Below, piece after piece: positions 54,563 to 63,299 of a stretch of DNA of 64,000 bases (within the stretch, counting starts at the first letter, position 1; every line of letters begins with the position of its first letter). Location: assembly GCF_009932555.1 (NCBI RefSeq), contig NZ_BLJO01000008.1:244644-308643 (forward strand). Reading direction: 5' to 3'. The DNA is from Steroidobacter agaridevorans (GTDB taxonomy: Bacteria > Pseudomonadota > Gammaproteobacteria > Steroidobacterales > Steroidobacteraceae). The position numbers and the translations under genes are program-made. A model generated the notes under the pieces. That model saw only the letters and a program-made list of their open reading frames with translations, was not told where the DNA came from and did no database searches.

Positions 54563-54816
54563 GACTTCCGACCTCTGGTAAATAAGCGGAGCGGCGGTGC
54601 TCTCGATGCCAATATTCGGTAATGCAACAGAGATCGGATGCAGTGTTACGCCGATGTTATTGACAGCCTTCGTGTCCGAAGGTCATAAACGCGCTCCTCC
54701 CAAAGCGTTCAGTTTGTGAGCGCGACGTCAGCCTGCTGTCAGCTTCGAGTCATCGTGAGGTCAGTCGGATTCGTCAGTGTGGCTGCCTGGGGAAGAATCT
54801 TTTTTCGGAGGTCGTT

Positions 54817-55755
54817 GTGAGTTCAGTGTTCACGCGTCGGGAAGTTCTTCAAAGTGGCATGGCCGCGGGCGTCGGCTTTGCATTGAGCGGCGCCATCGCC
54901 GAGGCGGCGGACAGCTTGCCTGCGATCACCAAGCCGATTCCCTCGACCGGTGAGAAGCTGCCGGTGGTCGGCCTCGGCACCAATCAATACAGCGTCACCG
55001 CGCCGGAAGACATTGCCGCTCGACGCGAAGTGCTCGAGAACTTTCCCAAGCTCGGCGCGAAAGTGATCGACACCGCGCGCGGCTATGGCGAATCCGAAGT
55101 CGTCATCGGCAAGCTGCTCAAGGAACTGGGCAATCGCGATCAGATCTTCCTCGCGACCAAGACGCCGATTCGCGGCGAGCCCGCGAGCGGCGACGGCGAG
55201 CTGGAGCTCGCGTTCCAGCGACTGCAGACCGATCGCATCGACCTGCTGCAGATTCATAACTTCAACGCCATCGACGCGCTGTTTCCGAAGCTGCAGGAAT
55301 GGAAACAAGCCAAGAAGGTGCGTTACATCGGCATCACGACGTCCACCGACGATCAGTATCCGCAGGTGATCGAGGCGCTCAACAGGCTGAAGCTCGACTT
55401 TCTGCAGGTCGACTATTCGATCGACAATCGCGGCTCGGAGGAGAAGATTCTGCCGCTCGCGAAAGAGAAGGGCGTGGCGGTGCTGACCAACGTGCCGCTT
55501 GGCGGCCGTCGCGGCAGCGTGCTGACCAAAGTCGCGGGCAAGCCGCTGCCGGCATGGGCGGCCGATTACGATGTGACCAGCTGGGCGCAGTTGTTCTTGA
55601 AGTACAACATCTCGCACCCGGCCGTGACCGCGGTGATCCCGGGCACGACCAAGATCACACACCTGAAGGACAATCAGCTCGCCGGTCGCGGGCGCCTGCC
55701 GGACGCCGCCGGTCGCAAGAAGATCGAAGAGCTGTGGGCTAGCGTTTCCGCCTGA
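54817..55755 (+). CDS. Tat-exported aldo/keto reductase
   Basis: 312 aa from GTG 54817, which follows GGAGG. The start TRREVLQSG is a twin-arginine signal, so the folded enzyme is sent to the periplasm. AKR tetrad: Asp in VIDTARGYG, Tyr in GYGESE, Lys in LATKTP and His in LLQIHNFN. The usual NADPH contact near the C-terminus (VIPGTTKITHLKDN) is present. A periplasmic AKR is odd, since NADPH is cytoplasmic; it may carry its cofactor through Tat. Substrate unknown. Confidence 0.9.
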   Translation: MSSVFTRREVLQSGMAAGVGFALSGAIAEAADSLPAITKPIPSTGEKLPVVGLGTNQYSVTAPEDIAARREVLENFPKLGAKVIDTARGYGESEVVIGKLLKELGNRDQIFLATKTPIRGEPASGDGELELAFQRLQTDRIDLLQIHNFNAIDALFPKLQEWKQAKKVRYIGITTSTDDQYPQVIEALNRLKLDFLQVDYSIDNRGSEEKILPLAKEKGVAVLTNVPLGGRRGSVLTKVAGKPLPAWAADYDVTSWAQLFLKYNISHPAVTAVIPGTTKITHLKDNQLAGRGRLPDAAGRKKIEELWASVSA

Positions 55756-55757
55756 CC

Positions 55758-56216
55758 TTACTGCACGTGGGGCTGCAACCAGCGTAACAGCCCCCCGAGA
55801 TCCATCGCGCCGGACTGCCGCGCGATCTCCCGGCCCTGTTTGAACACGATCAGGGTCGGGATGCCTCGAATCCCAAAGCGCGCCGACAGCGACGGCTCAT
55901 CGTCCGAGTTGACCTTCGCGAAACGCGCCTTGGTCTGCAGGCGGCGGGTCGCTTCTTCGTAATGCGGCGCCATCATCTTGCAGGGGCCGCACCAGGGCGC
56001 CCAAAAATCCACGATCAGAGGCAGGCCGCTGCGGCTCAAGTGACGCTCGAACGCCGCGGCGGTCAGCTCCAGCGGATGCCCCTCGAATAGCCCGTGATGA
56101 CATTTCGGACACTTCGGGCCCTGCTCGAGGCGGTCGGCGGGAATTCGCACAACGGAATCGCAGTGTCCGCACACCAGGTGGATGCCGGAGGCGGAGGCAG
56201 CGGTCGAGTCGCTCAT
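55758..56216 (-). CDS. trxC: Thioredoxin 2 (TrxC)
   Basis: 152 aa from ATG 56216. N-terminal zinc ribbon with two Cys pairs (CGHC and CPKC), then a thioredoxin domain with the active site WAPWCGPCK and the cis-Pro in RGIPTLIVF. The same build as E. coli TrxC, so a cytoplasmic disulfide reductase tied to oxidative stress. It lies 2 bp from the stop of the aldo/keto reductase gene (convergent) and is divergent from the MATE gene. Confidence 0.93.
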   Translation of the reverse strand: MSDSTAASASGIHLVCGHCDSVVRIPADRLEQGPKCPKCHHGLFEGHPLELTAAAFERHLSRSGLPLIVDFWAPWCGPCKMMAPHYEEATRRLQTKARFAKVNSDDEPSLSARFGIRGIPTLIVFKQGREIARQSGAMDLGGLLRWLQPHVQ

Positions 56217-56375
56217 GAGGTCGGTTACCGGATCGGGTCGGATTTCCCGGTTATGGGGACGACAAAAATCGCATACAAGCCCGCAACCGGGCCCGACTTC
56301 GAGCACAATACGCGTCTCCCCAGTTCTGAAGCATCCGCGTCTGGCCCGAGACGGGCGGCGCATGACCGACAGCGC

Positions 56376-57731
56376 ATGAAAGATCTCACACAAGGCTCCA
56401 TCGCCGGGCACCTGGTCTCGCTTGCGGTGCCGACGGCGGCGGGCATGCTGTTCCAGACCCTGTATTACTTCGTCGACCTGTACTTCGTGGCCGCGTTGGG
56501 CGACGCCGCCGTCGCGGGCGTGAGTGCCGCCGGCAACGTCATGTTCATCGTGCTGGCTCTCACGCAGGTGCTCGGCGTCGGTACGGTGGCGCTGATCTCG
56601 CACGCGGTGGGGCGCAAGGATCAGCAGGACGCCAATCTGGTGTTCAACCAGTCGCTGCTCATTGCCGCGCTGTGCGGTTTGATCGTGATCGTTGCCGGGT
56701 ATCTCATGGCCGGACCGTACTTACAGGCGGTCGCCGCCGACGAAGCGACGATCGAGGCGGGCAAGGCCTACTTGTATTGGTTCTTCCCGGGACTGGCGCT
56801 GCAGTTCGCGCTCGTATCCATGTCCTCGGCATTGCGTGGCACGGGCATCGTCAAGCCGACCATGGTCGTGCAAGTCTTGACGGTGCTACTCAATACGGCG
56901 CTCGCTCCGGTGCTCATCGCCGGTTGGGGCACGGGCTACGCCATGGGCGTTGCCGGTGCGGGCCTGGCGAGCACGATTTCGATTGCGGCCGGCGTGGTGC
57001 TGTTGTCTGTTTATTTCGGGCGGCTGGAGAAGTACGTTTCTTTCCATCCCGAGCAATGGCAGCCGCGCGTCGCGGTATGGCGGCGCATGCTCAGCGTCGG
57101 TCTGCCGGCAGGCGGCGAGTTCGCGCTGATGTTTCTTTACACCGCGATCACCTATTGGGCGATTCGTGACTTCGGCGCGGCCGCTCAGGCCGGCTTCGGC
57201 ATCGGCTCACGCATCATGCAAGGCATCTTCATGCCGGCCATGGCGATTGCGTTCGTGGTCGCGCCGATCGCCGGCCAGAACTACGGCGCCAAGCGCATGG
57301 AACGCGTGCGCGAGACGTTTCGTGTGGCCTCCGTGCAATGTGTGAGCGTCATGCTGGCAGTGATGGTGCTGTGTCAGTGGCGGCCGGAAGCGCTGGTGGC
57401 GTTCTTCTCGAAGGATCCCGAAGTCATTCGCGTCGGCGCGTTGTTCCTGCACCTGATCTCCTGGAATTTCGTGATGAGCGGGCTGATCTTCACCTGCTCG
57501 GGCTTGTTCCAGGCGCTGGGCAACACGGTGCCGGCACTGCTCAGCTCGGCCTCGCGATTGCTGGTGTACGCAGTGCCGCTGATGTGGCTCACGTCGCAGC
57601 CCGGCTACCAGATCGAGCACGTCTGGTATCTGTCGATCGTAGCGAGCGCCGTGCAGGCCGTGATCAGCGTGACTCTGCTCCGGAAGCAGATGCGTCTGCA
57701 GCTTGGCTTACCTGCGACGCAGCCGGCGTAA
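56376..57731 (+). CDS. MATE family efflux protein
   Basis: 451 aa from ATG 56376; the frame is open further upstream but has no membrane or family pattern. Twelve hydrophobic segments with MATE signs: IPTAAGMLFQ-like start, VDLYFVAALGDAAVAGVS, and GIGSRIMQGIFMPAMAIAFVVAPIAGQNYGA. It exports cationic drugs or metabolites with Na+ or H+. No ribosome site is clear. Its 3' end overlaps the sorbosone-dehydrogenase-like gene by 68 bp. Confidence 0.9.
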   Translation: MKDLTQGSIAGHLVSLAVPTAAGMLFQTLYYFVDLYFVAALGDAAVAGVSAAGNVMFIVLALTQVLGVGTVALISHAVGRKDQQDANLVFNQSLLIAALCGLIVIVAGYLMAGPYLQAVAADEATIEAGKAYLYWFFPGLALQFALVSMSSALRGTGIVKPTMVVQVLTVLLNTALAPVLIAGWGTGYAMGVAGAGLASTISIAAGVVLLSVYFGRLEKYVSFHPEQWQPRVAVWRRMLSVGLPAGGEFALMFLYTAITYWAIRDFGAAAQAGFGIGSRIMQGIFMPAMAIAFVVAPIAGQNYGAKRMERVRETFRVASVQCVSVMLAVMVLCQWRPEALVAFFSKDPEVIRVGALFLHLISWNFVMSGLIFTCSGLFQALGNTVPALLSSASRLLVYAVPLMWLTSQPGYQIEHVWYLSIVASAVQAVISVTLLRKQMRLQLGLPATQPA

Positions 57732-59049
57732 CGCGCCAGATGCAGTTGCCCACGTCGTCGGCGACCAGCAGCGCACCATCGCGGCCGACCGCCACGCCAA
57801 CCGGTCGGCCGCGGGCTTCACCCTTGGAGCCGATGAATCCGCCCAGCACCTCTTCGGGCATGCCGATCGGGCGGCCATTCGCGAAAGAAACAAAGATCAC
57901 TTTGTAGCCGCTGCGCGGCTCGCGATTCCATGAGCCGTGCTGGCCGATGAAGGCGCCGTTGCGATATTTGTCCGGCAGCAGCTCGCCGTTGTAAAAGACC
58001 AGTCCCAACGCGGCCGTGTGCGAGCCGAGCGCGTAGTCCGGCACGATCGCCTTCTCGACCAGGTCGGGGCGCTGTTCCTCGACTCGCTCATCGACATTCT
58101 TGCCATAGTAGCTGTACGGCCAGCCGTAGAAGCCACCATCCTGAACCGACGTCAAATAATCGGGCACGAGGTTGTGACCGATCTCATCGCGCTCGTTCAC
58201 GACGGTCCACAACACGCCGCTCTGCGGCTGCCAGTCCATGCCATTCGGATTGCGCAACCCGGATGCGAACACTCGCGTCTCGCCGGTAGCGCGATCGATC
58301 TCCCAGATCGCCGCGCGCTTCTGCTCCGCTTGAATGCCGTTCTCGGCGACATTGCTGTTCGAGCCGACCGTGGCGTACAACTTGTCGCCCTGCGGACTCG
58401 CGATCAGATTCTTGGTCCAGTGATGATTCAACGGGCCGCCGGGCAGATCGACGAACTTCATTCCTTTCTGTTTGATCTCGGTGAGGCCCGGCTCATAGTT
58501 GAATTGCACGATCGCGTCGGTGTTCGCAACATAGAAATTTGTCCCCACCAGCGCCATGCCGAACGGCGAGTTCAAGCCTTCGATGAACTTCGTGCGCACC
58601 TCCGGTTTGCCATCGCTGTTGGCGTCACGGAGCAACGTAATGCGATTGGCGCTGGGCACTTTCGCGCCCGCCTTCTTCATCGCCTTGCCTTGGAAATATG
58701 CCTTGATGCCTTTGCTATCTTCCGGCCGCTCGGGCGCATTGGTCTCCGCAACGAGCACATCGCCATTCGGCAGCACATACAACCACCGAGGATGATCGAG
58801 CTCGCACGCGAACCGAGACACGGCCAGTCCCTTCGCCGGCGTCGGCGCCTGGTCGGCCGCCCATGGCTTTGCTTCAGCAACGTTCACCGTGGGAATGAGA
58901 GATTTGTCCGGCGCGGGAAGTTCGGGGTTTGCGCCGTAGCCTTGATCCTGCGTCATCTGGGTTGTGACTTCGGCGGCATGTGTCGCAGCGGCGGTGGCGA
59001 CCAGGGAGGCCGTGAATGATGTGATCGCGATTTTTGTAGGAGTGCGCAT
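57664..59049 (-). CDS. Sorbosone-dehydrogenase-like PQQ sugar dehydrogenase
   Basis: 461 aa with a signal peptide (1-25). Six-blade propeller of the soluble glucose/sorbosone dehydrogenase type: LDHPRWLYVLPNGDVLVAET, SPFGMAL, GPLNHHWTKNL, ASGLRNPNGMDW, GFYGWPYSYYG and HTAALGLVFYNG. It would oxidise an aldose or aldehyde in the periplasm with PQQ. The 3' end runs 68 bp into the MATE gene on the other strand, and its last 20 residues are Ala/Ser-rich, so they may not be needed. Confidence 0.9.
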   Translation of the reverse strand: MRTPTKIAITSFTASLVATAAATHAAEVTTQMTQDQGYGANPELPAPDKSLIPTVNVAEAKPWAADQAPTPAKGLAVSRFACELDHPRWLYVLPNGDVLVAETNAPERPEDSKGIKAYFQGKAMKKAGAKVPSANRITLLRDANSDGKPEVRTKFIEGLNSPFGMALVGTNFYVANTDAIVQFNYEPGLTEIKQKGMKFVDLPGGPLNHHWTKNLIASPQGDKLYATVGSNSNVAENGIQAEQKRAAIWEIDRATGETRVFASGLRNPNGMDWQPQSGVLWTVVNERDEIGHNLVPDYLTSVQDGGFYGWPYSYYGKNVDERVEEQRPDLVEKAIVPDYALGSHTAALGLVFYNGELLPDKYRNGAFIGQHGSWNREPRSGYKVIFVSFANGRPIGMPEEVLGGFIGSKGEARGRPVGVAVGRDGALLVADDVGNCIWRVTPAASQVSQAADASASGAESR

Positions 59050-59152
59050 GACAAGGTCCCAGAGGAAGGGAGTTGTATGCGGAAGGGCTGGGGTGGGGGA
59101 GGAGTTCCGGGCGGGCGCGCGGCGTCGGCCCGACGTACTTTTCTGTCGTTCC

Positions 59153-60082
59153 TCACTCGCTCTCTAAATGGTCCGACAGTGTCAGGAACGCATCGCCCAG
59201 GCCGTTCAGGTCGAGCTGGAGTCGATATACTCGAACCTCGCCTCCACCCAGCTCGGCATAGGGATAGATGCGAGGGCCATGCTCGACGGAGGCAACGGAC
59301 TCTCCTTCCTGCTCGGCATCAGCGTCGGGATCCGGGCTTTCGTACCATGGTGGCGTCAGCTCGTCGTTCATGTCGTAGAAGTCTTCGTCGAGACTGACCT
59401 TCGCCCACGGGAAGAGGGCTTGCGCAACACCGCTGATGCTGTGCCCGCTGAAGTACGTGAGCGCGTGGTTGGAGTGCTGCTCGTCGCTCCGGTCGTCAAT
59501 GAATACCTTGATGGAGGTGCGCCCGACTGATCTGGTCACCCAGTCCTGCAGCTCCACGGAAACCTTGTTGCCAGCCTTGATGTGCCGCATGAGAGGCAGA
59601 TCGATCGTGAGTTTCCTCAGGCGCTGCTGCCCTGGCGTTCCTTCGAACACTTTTTTCAGGGCGGCTTTTGTGGCCCGCCCGAGGCTGTTCCGCCTGGGGA
59701 TGCGGATGCTCCATCCGTTCCTGGTGTGCTTGACTGCATCGGCGGTAACTTGTGCCCAAAGGGTTTCACCGCATTTGGGCAAGTGCACTATCAGAATTAC
59801 TGGAAGCGCATGACCCAGCCAATAGTCCAGGTGTGTCGTATCGCCGTGATATACGTAGCCGCCTTTGGGGCACCTGGAGCGAGTGGCGTCGGTTTTTATT
59901 TGCAGCGCTATGAGCTTGCCCGTGGGATCGCCATGAGCGGAGAGCTCGATATGTGCGTCGATGCCGAAGTCCACGATCGGCTGCTCGCGAAAAATCCAGC
60001 CTAGTTCCTTGAGGACGATCCCATCTACGGCATTGACGCCGATGCGTTCGGTAGGAGCGTAACGTTCTTTCTTTCGACCCAT
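59153..60082 (-). CDS. DUF4365 domain protein, nuclease-like
   Basis: 309 aa, soluble. The N-terminal 150 residues fit DUF4365: RIGVNAVDGIVLKELGW, VDFGIDAHIEL and LIALQIKT, with the Asp, Glu and Gln-x-Lys of a PD-(D/E)xK nuclease core. The C-terminal half is an unknown beta-rich extension with an acidic run. GAGGAT is before the ATG at 60082. It starts 77 bp after the nucleotidyltransferase gene, same strand. DUF4365 genes are frequent in defence islands; a role against phage or plasmids is inferred. Confidence 0.78.
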   Translation of the reverse strand: MGRKKERYAPTERIGVNAVDGIVLKELGWIFREQPIVDFGIDAHIELSAHGDPTGKLIALQIKTDATRSRCPKGGYVYHGDTTHLDYWLGHALPVILIVHLPKCGETLWAQVTADAVKHTRNGWSIRIPRRNSLGRATKAALKKVFEGTPGQQRLRKLTIDLPLMRHIKAGNKVSVELQDWVTRSVGRTSIKVFIDDRSDEQHSNHALTYFSGHSISGVAQALFPWAKVSLDEDFYDMNDELTPPWYESPDPDADAEQEGESVASVEHGPRIYPYAELGGGEVRVYRLQLDLNGLGDAFLTLSDHLESE

Positions 60083-60159
60083 TCGACATCATCCTCGTGC
60101 CATCCGCCAGCCTCGACGGCGCGCCACCGATAAGTGAATGCGGCTGACCGTTGCGGCCG

Positions 60160-60771
60160 CTATTTCCTCACCCGCCCCGACGATTTCTGCTTCTCCACAT
60201 CTTCAACAATCCTGCAGGCGAGATCGATGGAGCTGCGCAGGCTGTCCAGATTGCCGACGTAAGCCTGCACCGCTTCGTTTGCCCGTTTTCGTAACACCGC
60301 CGAGCGAATCAGGTCATGCTTCGCCAGGGTCATCACGTCTTCACGGTCCTGACTGCTGAAGCGACCTATCTTACTGATCGCCAGATCCAGGGCGGACAAC
60401 AAACGGACGTCCAGAACTCCGGCATCGATGCCCTTCAGGGTCAGCGACACCGAGTCGTCTCGCGCGTCCTCGTGCATCAGTGCGAACGTATCGTTGTATT
60501 GTCGATCGAAGTACAACAATCGCGCGCTGCCGTCTGCGTCGCGATACGTCACTTCGAGGTCTTCGGGCAGGGCGATGCGATGAGAGAAGGCGGCGTCGAT
60601 ATCCTTGGAAGTTCGCGAGCCCGTGTAGAAGTGCATGGCGGCGCCGCCGGCAACATACATCTTGATGGGAAGTGCACGCTTTGGAAGCGCGCTCAGTGGC
60701 TGGGCGATGCGTGAGACGAGTTCGCTGAAGGCGGCCACGTATTCCGGTCGCGCGGACGGGCTAGGCCGCAT
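60160..60771 (-). CDS. AbiEii/DUF6036-like nucleotidyltransferase
   Basis: 203 aa. The nucleotidyltransferase core is visible in YVAGGAAMHFYTGSRTSKDIDA (GG and the Asp-x-Asp pair), with DLAISKIGRFSSQDREDV later, as in DUF6036 and AbiEii/AbiGii toxin proteins. The start overlaps the end of the XRE-type gene by 11 bp, so the pair is translationally coupled. It likely transfers nucleotides to RNA or protein as a toxin; the target is unknown. Confidence 0.82.
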   Translation of the reverse strand: MRPSPSARPEYVAAFSELVSRIAQPLSALPKRALPIKMYVAGGAAMHFYTGSRTSKDIDAAFSHRIALPEDLEVTYRDADGSARLLYFDRQYNDTFALMHEDARDDSVSLTLKGIDAGVLDVRLLSALDLAISKIGRFSSQDREDVMTLAKHDLIRSAVLRKRANEAVQAYVGNLDSLRSSIDLACRIVEDVEKQKSSGRVRK

Positions 60772-61294
60772 GTTTCATCTCCGCTGCAAGCATGGGCAGA
60801 AAGCGCGAGGGGCGCACTGGGCTGCGCTTCAGCCACTGTTCGAACACGACGGGTTCGCTTGCGCCGGGGTGCAGTGACTCCGCGAGCGAAAGCAGGCCGC
60901 GGCGGTCGAGTTCGGGCACGCTCGCCAGCATCACCGCGAGGCCCGCCATGAAGAAGCGTGGGCCGAGATCGGTCCAGCGTTGCAGATCGAGCGTTTGCGA
61001 GGCGCAAAGATCGAGCAGGCGTTCTTCGTAGTCGCGATGGACTTGCAGTGGAACATGCCCATCGGGCGAGCATTCGGGCCAATCGGCGCTTACGACCGCG
61101 ATGCGCGCGCCGACTGCGGCTGCCAGACCATCCAGGGTTGCAAAATCACAGGAGTCGCGACGACGCAGCCGGGAGAGCGTTTCCTTGCGCAAGCCGGCGC
61201 GGGCGGCCCATTCTGTGTCGCTCAACTTACGCGCGCGTGCCGAGCGGGCGAGCGAGCCCAGGATCTCCGGCAGGGCTGGTGTTGACTTTTTCAT
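60761..61294 (-). CDS. XRE-type regulator, likely antitoxin
   Basis: 177 aa from ATG 61294 (ATG 61300 also open). An N-terminal helix-turn-helix (about 8-65: SDTEWAARAGLRKETLSRLRRR) and a helical C-terminal part with SLAESLHPGASEPVVFEQWLKRSPVRPSRFLPML, a pattern I associate with partners of such nucleotidyltransferases. Two 18-bp palindromes overlap and precede its start, so it probably represses its own operon. It overlaps the downstream gene by 11 bp. Confidence 0.82.
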   Translation of the reverse strand: MKKSTPALPEILGSLARSARARKLSDTEWAARAGLRKETLSRLRRRDSCDFATLDGLAAAVGARIAVVSADWPECSPDGHVPLQVHRDYEERLLDLCASQTLDLQRWTDLGPRFFMAGLAVMLASVPELDRRGLLSLAESLHPGASEPVVFEQWLKRSPVRPSRFLPMLAAEMKHAA

Positions 61295-61330
61295 CAACAT
61301 AGCATTTCATGAGTTGATCAAAAGATCAAC
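61281..61330 (-). promoter_or_regulatory. Twin palindromic operators of the XRE/nucleotidyltransferase operon
   Basis: GTTGATCAAAAGATCAAC (61313-61330, perfect) and GTTGACTTTTTCATCAAC (61281-61298, near-perfect) share the half-site GTTGA...TCAAC and the same length. Their centres are 32 bp apart, about three helical turns. The second covers the start codon of the regulator gene, as expected for autorepression. Confidence 0.65.
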
Positions 61331-61374
61331 GACGACGCCCTTGCCAGGGGTCATACGGCCGAAGGAAGCGAAGA

Positions 61375-61743
61375 ATGCGAAAGAGCTGCATCGTGCTGTT
61401 CTGCGTAGTCGCTGGCGCAATCGCTTCCTGCGCGTCTGAACCGGATGATTCGGCTGTGAGGCCACGATCCGCCGAGACGGTTTCGTTGGAGGAACCGGTC
61501 ATTCGAGCGGAAGTGCTGCCAGTCGCCGCAGGCACCGTCGTTGATCTTGTCCGGGGGACCGCCTATGTAACTCGCGATCATCGAGAGGCCATCGAGATCC
61601 TTGGCGCACTGGCTCTCGAGCAGGATGATCTTCTGCAGATTTACCCTGACTCAGCCGTGCGTCTCCGTTCTCCCGAGGGCAAGGCGATCGAGCTTCGACG
61701 CGATCACGGGGAGTGGTTTCGGTTCTCCATGCGCGAAAAGTGA
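61375..61743 (+). CDS. Small FecR-like lipoprotein
   Basis: 122 aa from ATG 61375. Lipoprotein signal with lipobox IASC. The rest is like a FecR-type domain: GTVVDLVRGTAYVTRDHREA, then a repeated beta pattern LLQIYPDSAVRLRSPEGKAIELR. It lacks the usual membrane helix of FecR regulators, so it may be a surface-anchored binding protein. Divergent from the XRE operon; its promoter must share the operator region. Confidence 0.7.
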   Translation: MRKSCIVLFCVVAGAIASCASEPDDSAVRPRSAETVSLEEPVIRAEVLPVAAGTVVDLVRGTAYVTRDHREAIEILGALALEQDDLLQIYPDSAVRLRSPEGKAIELRRDHGEWFRFSMREK

Positions 61744-61782
61744 TGCGGGCTGCGCCCAGCGACCCCCTGTATCATGCCCGGC

Positions 61783-62064
61783 ATGCCGGACCCCATCCAA
61801 TCGATCAGCGAACTGTTGAATAACCTCTCCGCCCAAGCGGATGTCGAAGAGAGCGCGGAGTGGTACCTCCGAAGTTACCTGGTCGACTACAAGCGCACGC
61901 TGTTGCGAAAGTGGTCGAGCCAGGAGATCGAATTCGCGACGGACGCGTTGATGCGCTTCTGCTCACAAGCGCTGGACACGAACGGCGCGCTGTATCGAGA
62001 GTGCGCTGAGATCGCAGAGGAAGGGGCGAAGATGGGAGCCCAGCTCAAGGCGGCGGGCCGCTGA
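61783..62064 (+). CDS. Small helical protein, unknown
   Basis: 93 aa from ATG 61783 (ATG 61774 also open). All-helical, charged (SISELLNNLSAQADVEESAEWYL; AEIAEEGAKMGAQLK). No signal peptide or known domain. A -10-like TATCAT (61770-61775) ends 7 bp before the ATG 61783 and no ribosome site is visible, so it may be leaderless. The carbonic-anhydrase gene follows in the same direction after 71 bp. Confidence 0.55.
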   Translation: MPDPIQSISELLNNLSAQADVEESAEWYLRSYLVDYKRTLLRKWSSQEIEFATDALMRFCSQALDTNGALYRECAEIAEEGAKMGAQLKAAGR

Positions 62065-62067
62065 CGC

Positions 62068-62098
62068 GTGACATGCCCACGGCGGCTCCAGTTAGAAT
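62068..62098 (+). promoter_or_regulatory. Candidate promoter of the gamma-carbonic anhydrase gene
   Basis: GTGACA (62068-62073) and TAGAAT (62093-62098) are 19 bp apart, just after the small helical gene. GGAG at 62127-62130 serves the ATG at 62136. Confidence 0.45.
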
Positions 62099-62135
62099 GC
62101 ACGCCGCAACCAACATCTGATCCCGCGGAGTCCCC

Positions 62136-62657
62136 ATGCCAGTTTACCGCTACGGCGAACGCATCCCTTCCGTCCACGACAGCGTGTTCGTCGCTCCTAA
62201 TGCCAGTGTCATCGGCAGCGTCGTGCTATCGGAAAACGTAAGCGTGTGGTTCGGAGCCACGATCCGAGGCGACAACGACGTCATCACATTGGGTAAGAAC
62301 TCCAATGTGCAGGAAGGCGCGGTACTCCACACGGACCCTGGTATCCAACTAAACGTCGGCGAGAACGTCACGATCGGGCATCAGGCGATGTTGCATGGAT
62401 GCACGATCGGCGACGGCTCGTTGATTGGCATTCAGGCGGTCGTGCTCAATGGCGCGGTCATTGGCAAGGGGTGTCTGGTCGGCGCCGGCGCGGTGGTCAC
62501 CGAGAAGAAGGTGTTTCCCGACCGCTCATTGATTCTCGGCGCGCCCGCACGAGTGGCGCGGCAGCTGACCGACGAAGACGTGGAGAACCTGATGAAAGCC
62601 GCCCAGGGTTATGCCGAGCGGCGAGCGCAGTTCCTCGCCAATCTCAAGGAGATTTGA
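62136..62657 (+). CDS. Gamma-carbonic anhydrase family protein
   Basis: 173 aa. A left-handed beta-helix of hexapeptide repeats (VIGSVVLSENVSVWFGATIRGD, VTIGHQAMLHGCTIGDG) with the metal His in LHTD, IGHQ and MLHG. It matches the YrdA/PaaY/CaiE group: trimeric Zn enzymes or acetyltransferase-like proteins; carbonic anhydrase activity is not certain. GGAG is 5 nt before the ATG. Its stop region overlaps the acetyltransferase gene by 14 bp, convergent. Confidence 0.93.
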   Translation: MPVYRYGERIPSVHDSVFVAPNASVIGSVVLSENVSVWFGATIRGDNDVITLGKNSNVQEGAVLHTDPGIQLNVGENVTIGHQAMLHGCTIGDGSLIGIQAVVLNGAVIGKGCLVGAGAVVTEKKVFPDRSLILGAPARVARQLTDEDVENLMKAAQGYAERRAQFLANLKEI

Positions 62658-63249
62658 CGCCGCGGGTCGCGAGTTGATGGCGAAGGTGTGAGCGCACCGT
62701 CGGCCATTCGCTGGCGATGATGCTGTACACGCAGGTGTCTCGTAGCGTGCCGTCGCTCGAACGACGATGGCTGCGCAGCACGCCGTCGAGCTTCGCCCCG
62801 AGCCGTTCGATGGCGCGGCGGCTTTGATGATTGAAGAAGTGCGTACGGAACTCGACGGCGATGCAGTTGAGATTCTCGAACGCATGCGTCAACAGCATCA
62901 GCTTGCATTCGGTATTGATCGCCGTGCGCTGGACTTGCTTGCGATACCAGGTGCTGCCGATTTCAACACGGCGAGCTTCGGCGTCGATGTTCATGTAAGT
63001 CGTCATGCCGACCGCCTTGCCCGTGTCCGAGGCGACGATCGCGAACGGCAGCATCGTTCCCTTGCGCTGCTGCTCGAGGCGCTTGTCGATTTCCGACTTC
63101 ATCTGCTCGGGCGAGGGGATGAAGGTGTACCACAGCTTCCACAGCTCGCCGTCTTGCACGGCTTCGACGAACTCATCGTGCCGGGCCAGGCTCAGCGGCT
63201 CGAGAAAGGCATGATCGCCATGTAGGGAAATCGGATCCGGCCAGGGCAT
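62644..63249 (-). CDS. GNAT acetyltransferase (RimJ/RimL type)
   Basis: 201 aa, soluble. The GNAT fold is visible: FLEPLSLARHDEFV at the start, VGMTTYMNIDAEARRVEIGSTWY, then the acetyl-CoA site in TECKLMLLTHAFENLNCIAVEFRTHFFNHQSRRAIERLGAKLDGVLR. It would acetylate a protein N-terminus or a small amine; the substrate is unknown. It overlaps the carbonic-anhydrase gene at its 3' end by 14 bp. Confidence 0.9.
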   Translation of the reverse strand: MPWPDPISLHGDHAFLEPLSLARHDEFVEAVQDGELWKLWYTFIPSPEQMKSEIDKRLEQQRKGTMLPFAIVASDTGKAVGMTTYMNIDAEARRVEIGSTWYRKQVQRTAINTECKLMLLTHAFENLNCIAVEFRTHFFNHQSRRAIERLGAKLDGVLRSHRRSSDGTLRDTCVYSIIASEWPTVRSHLRHQLATRGVKSP

Positions 63250-63299
63250 AGCAGCGCCATCTGTTTATGAATGAATGCAGCTAGCTTAGCGCAAACGCG

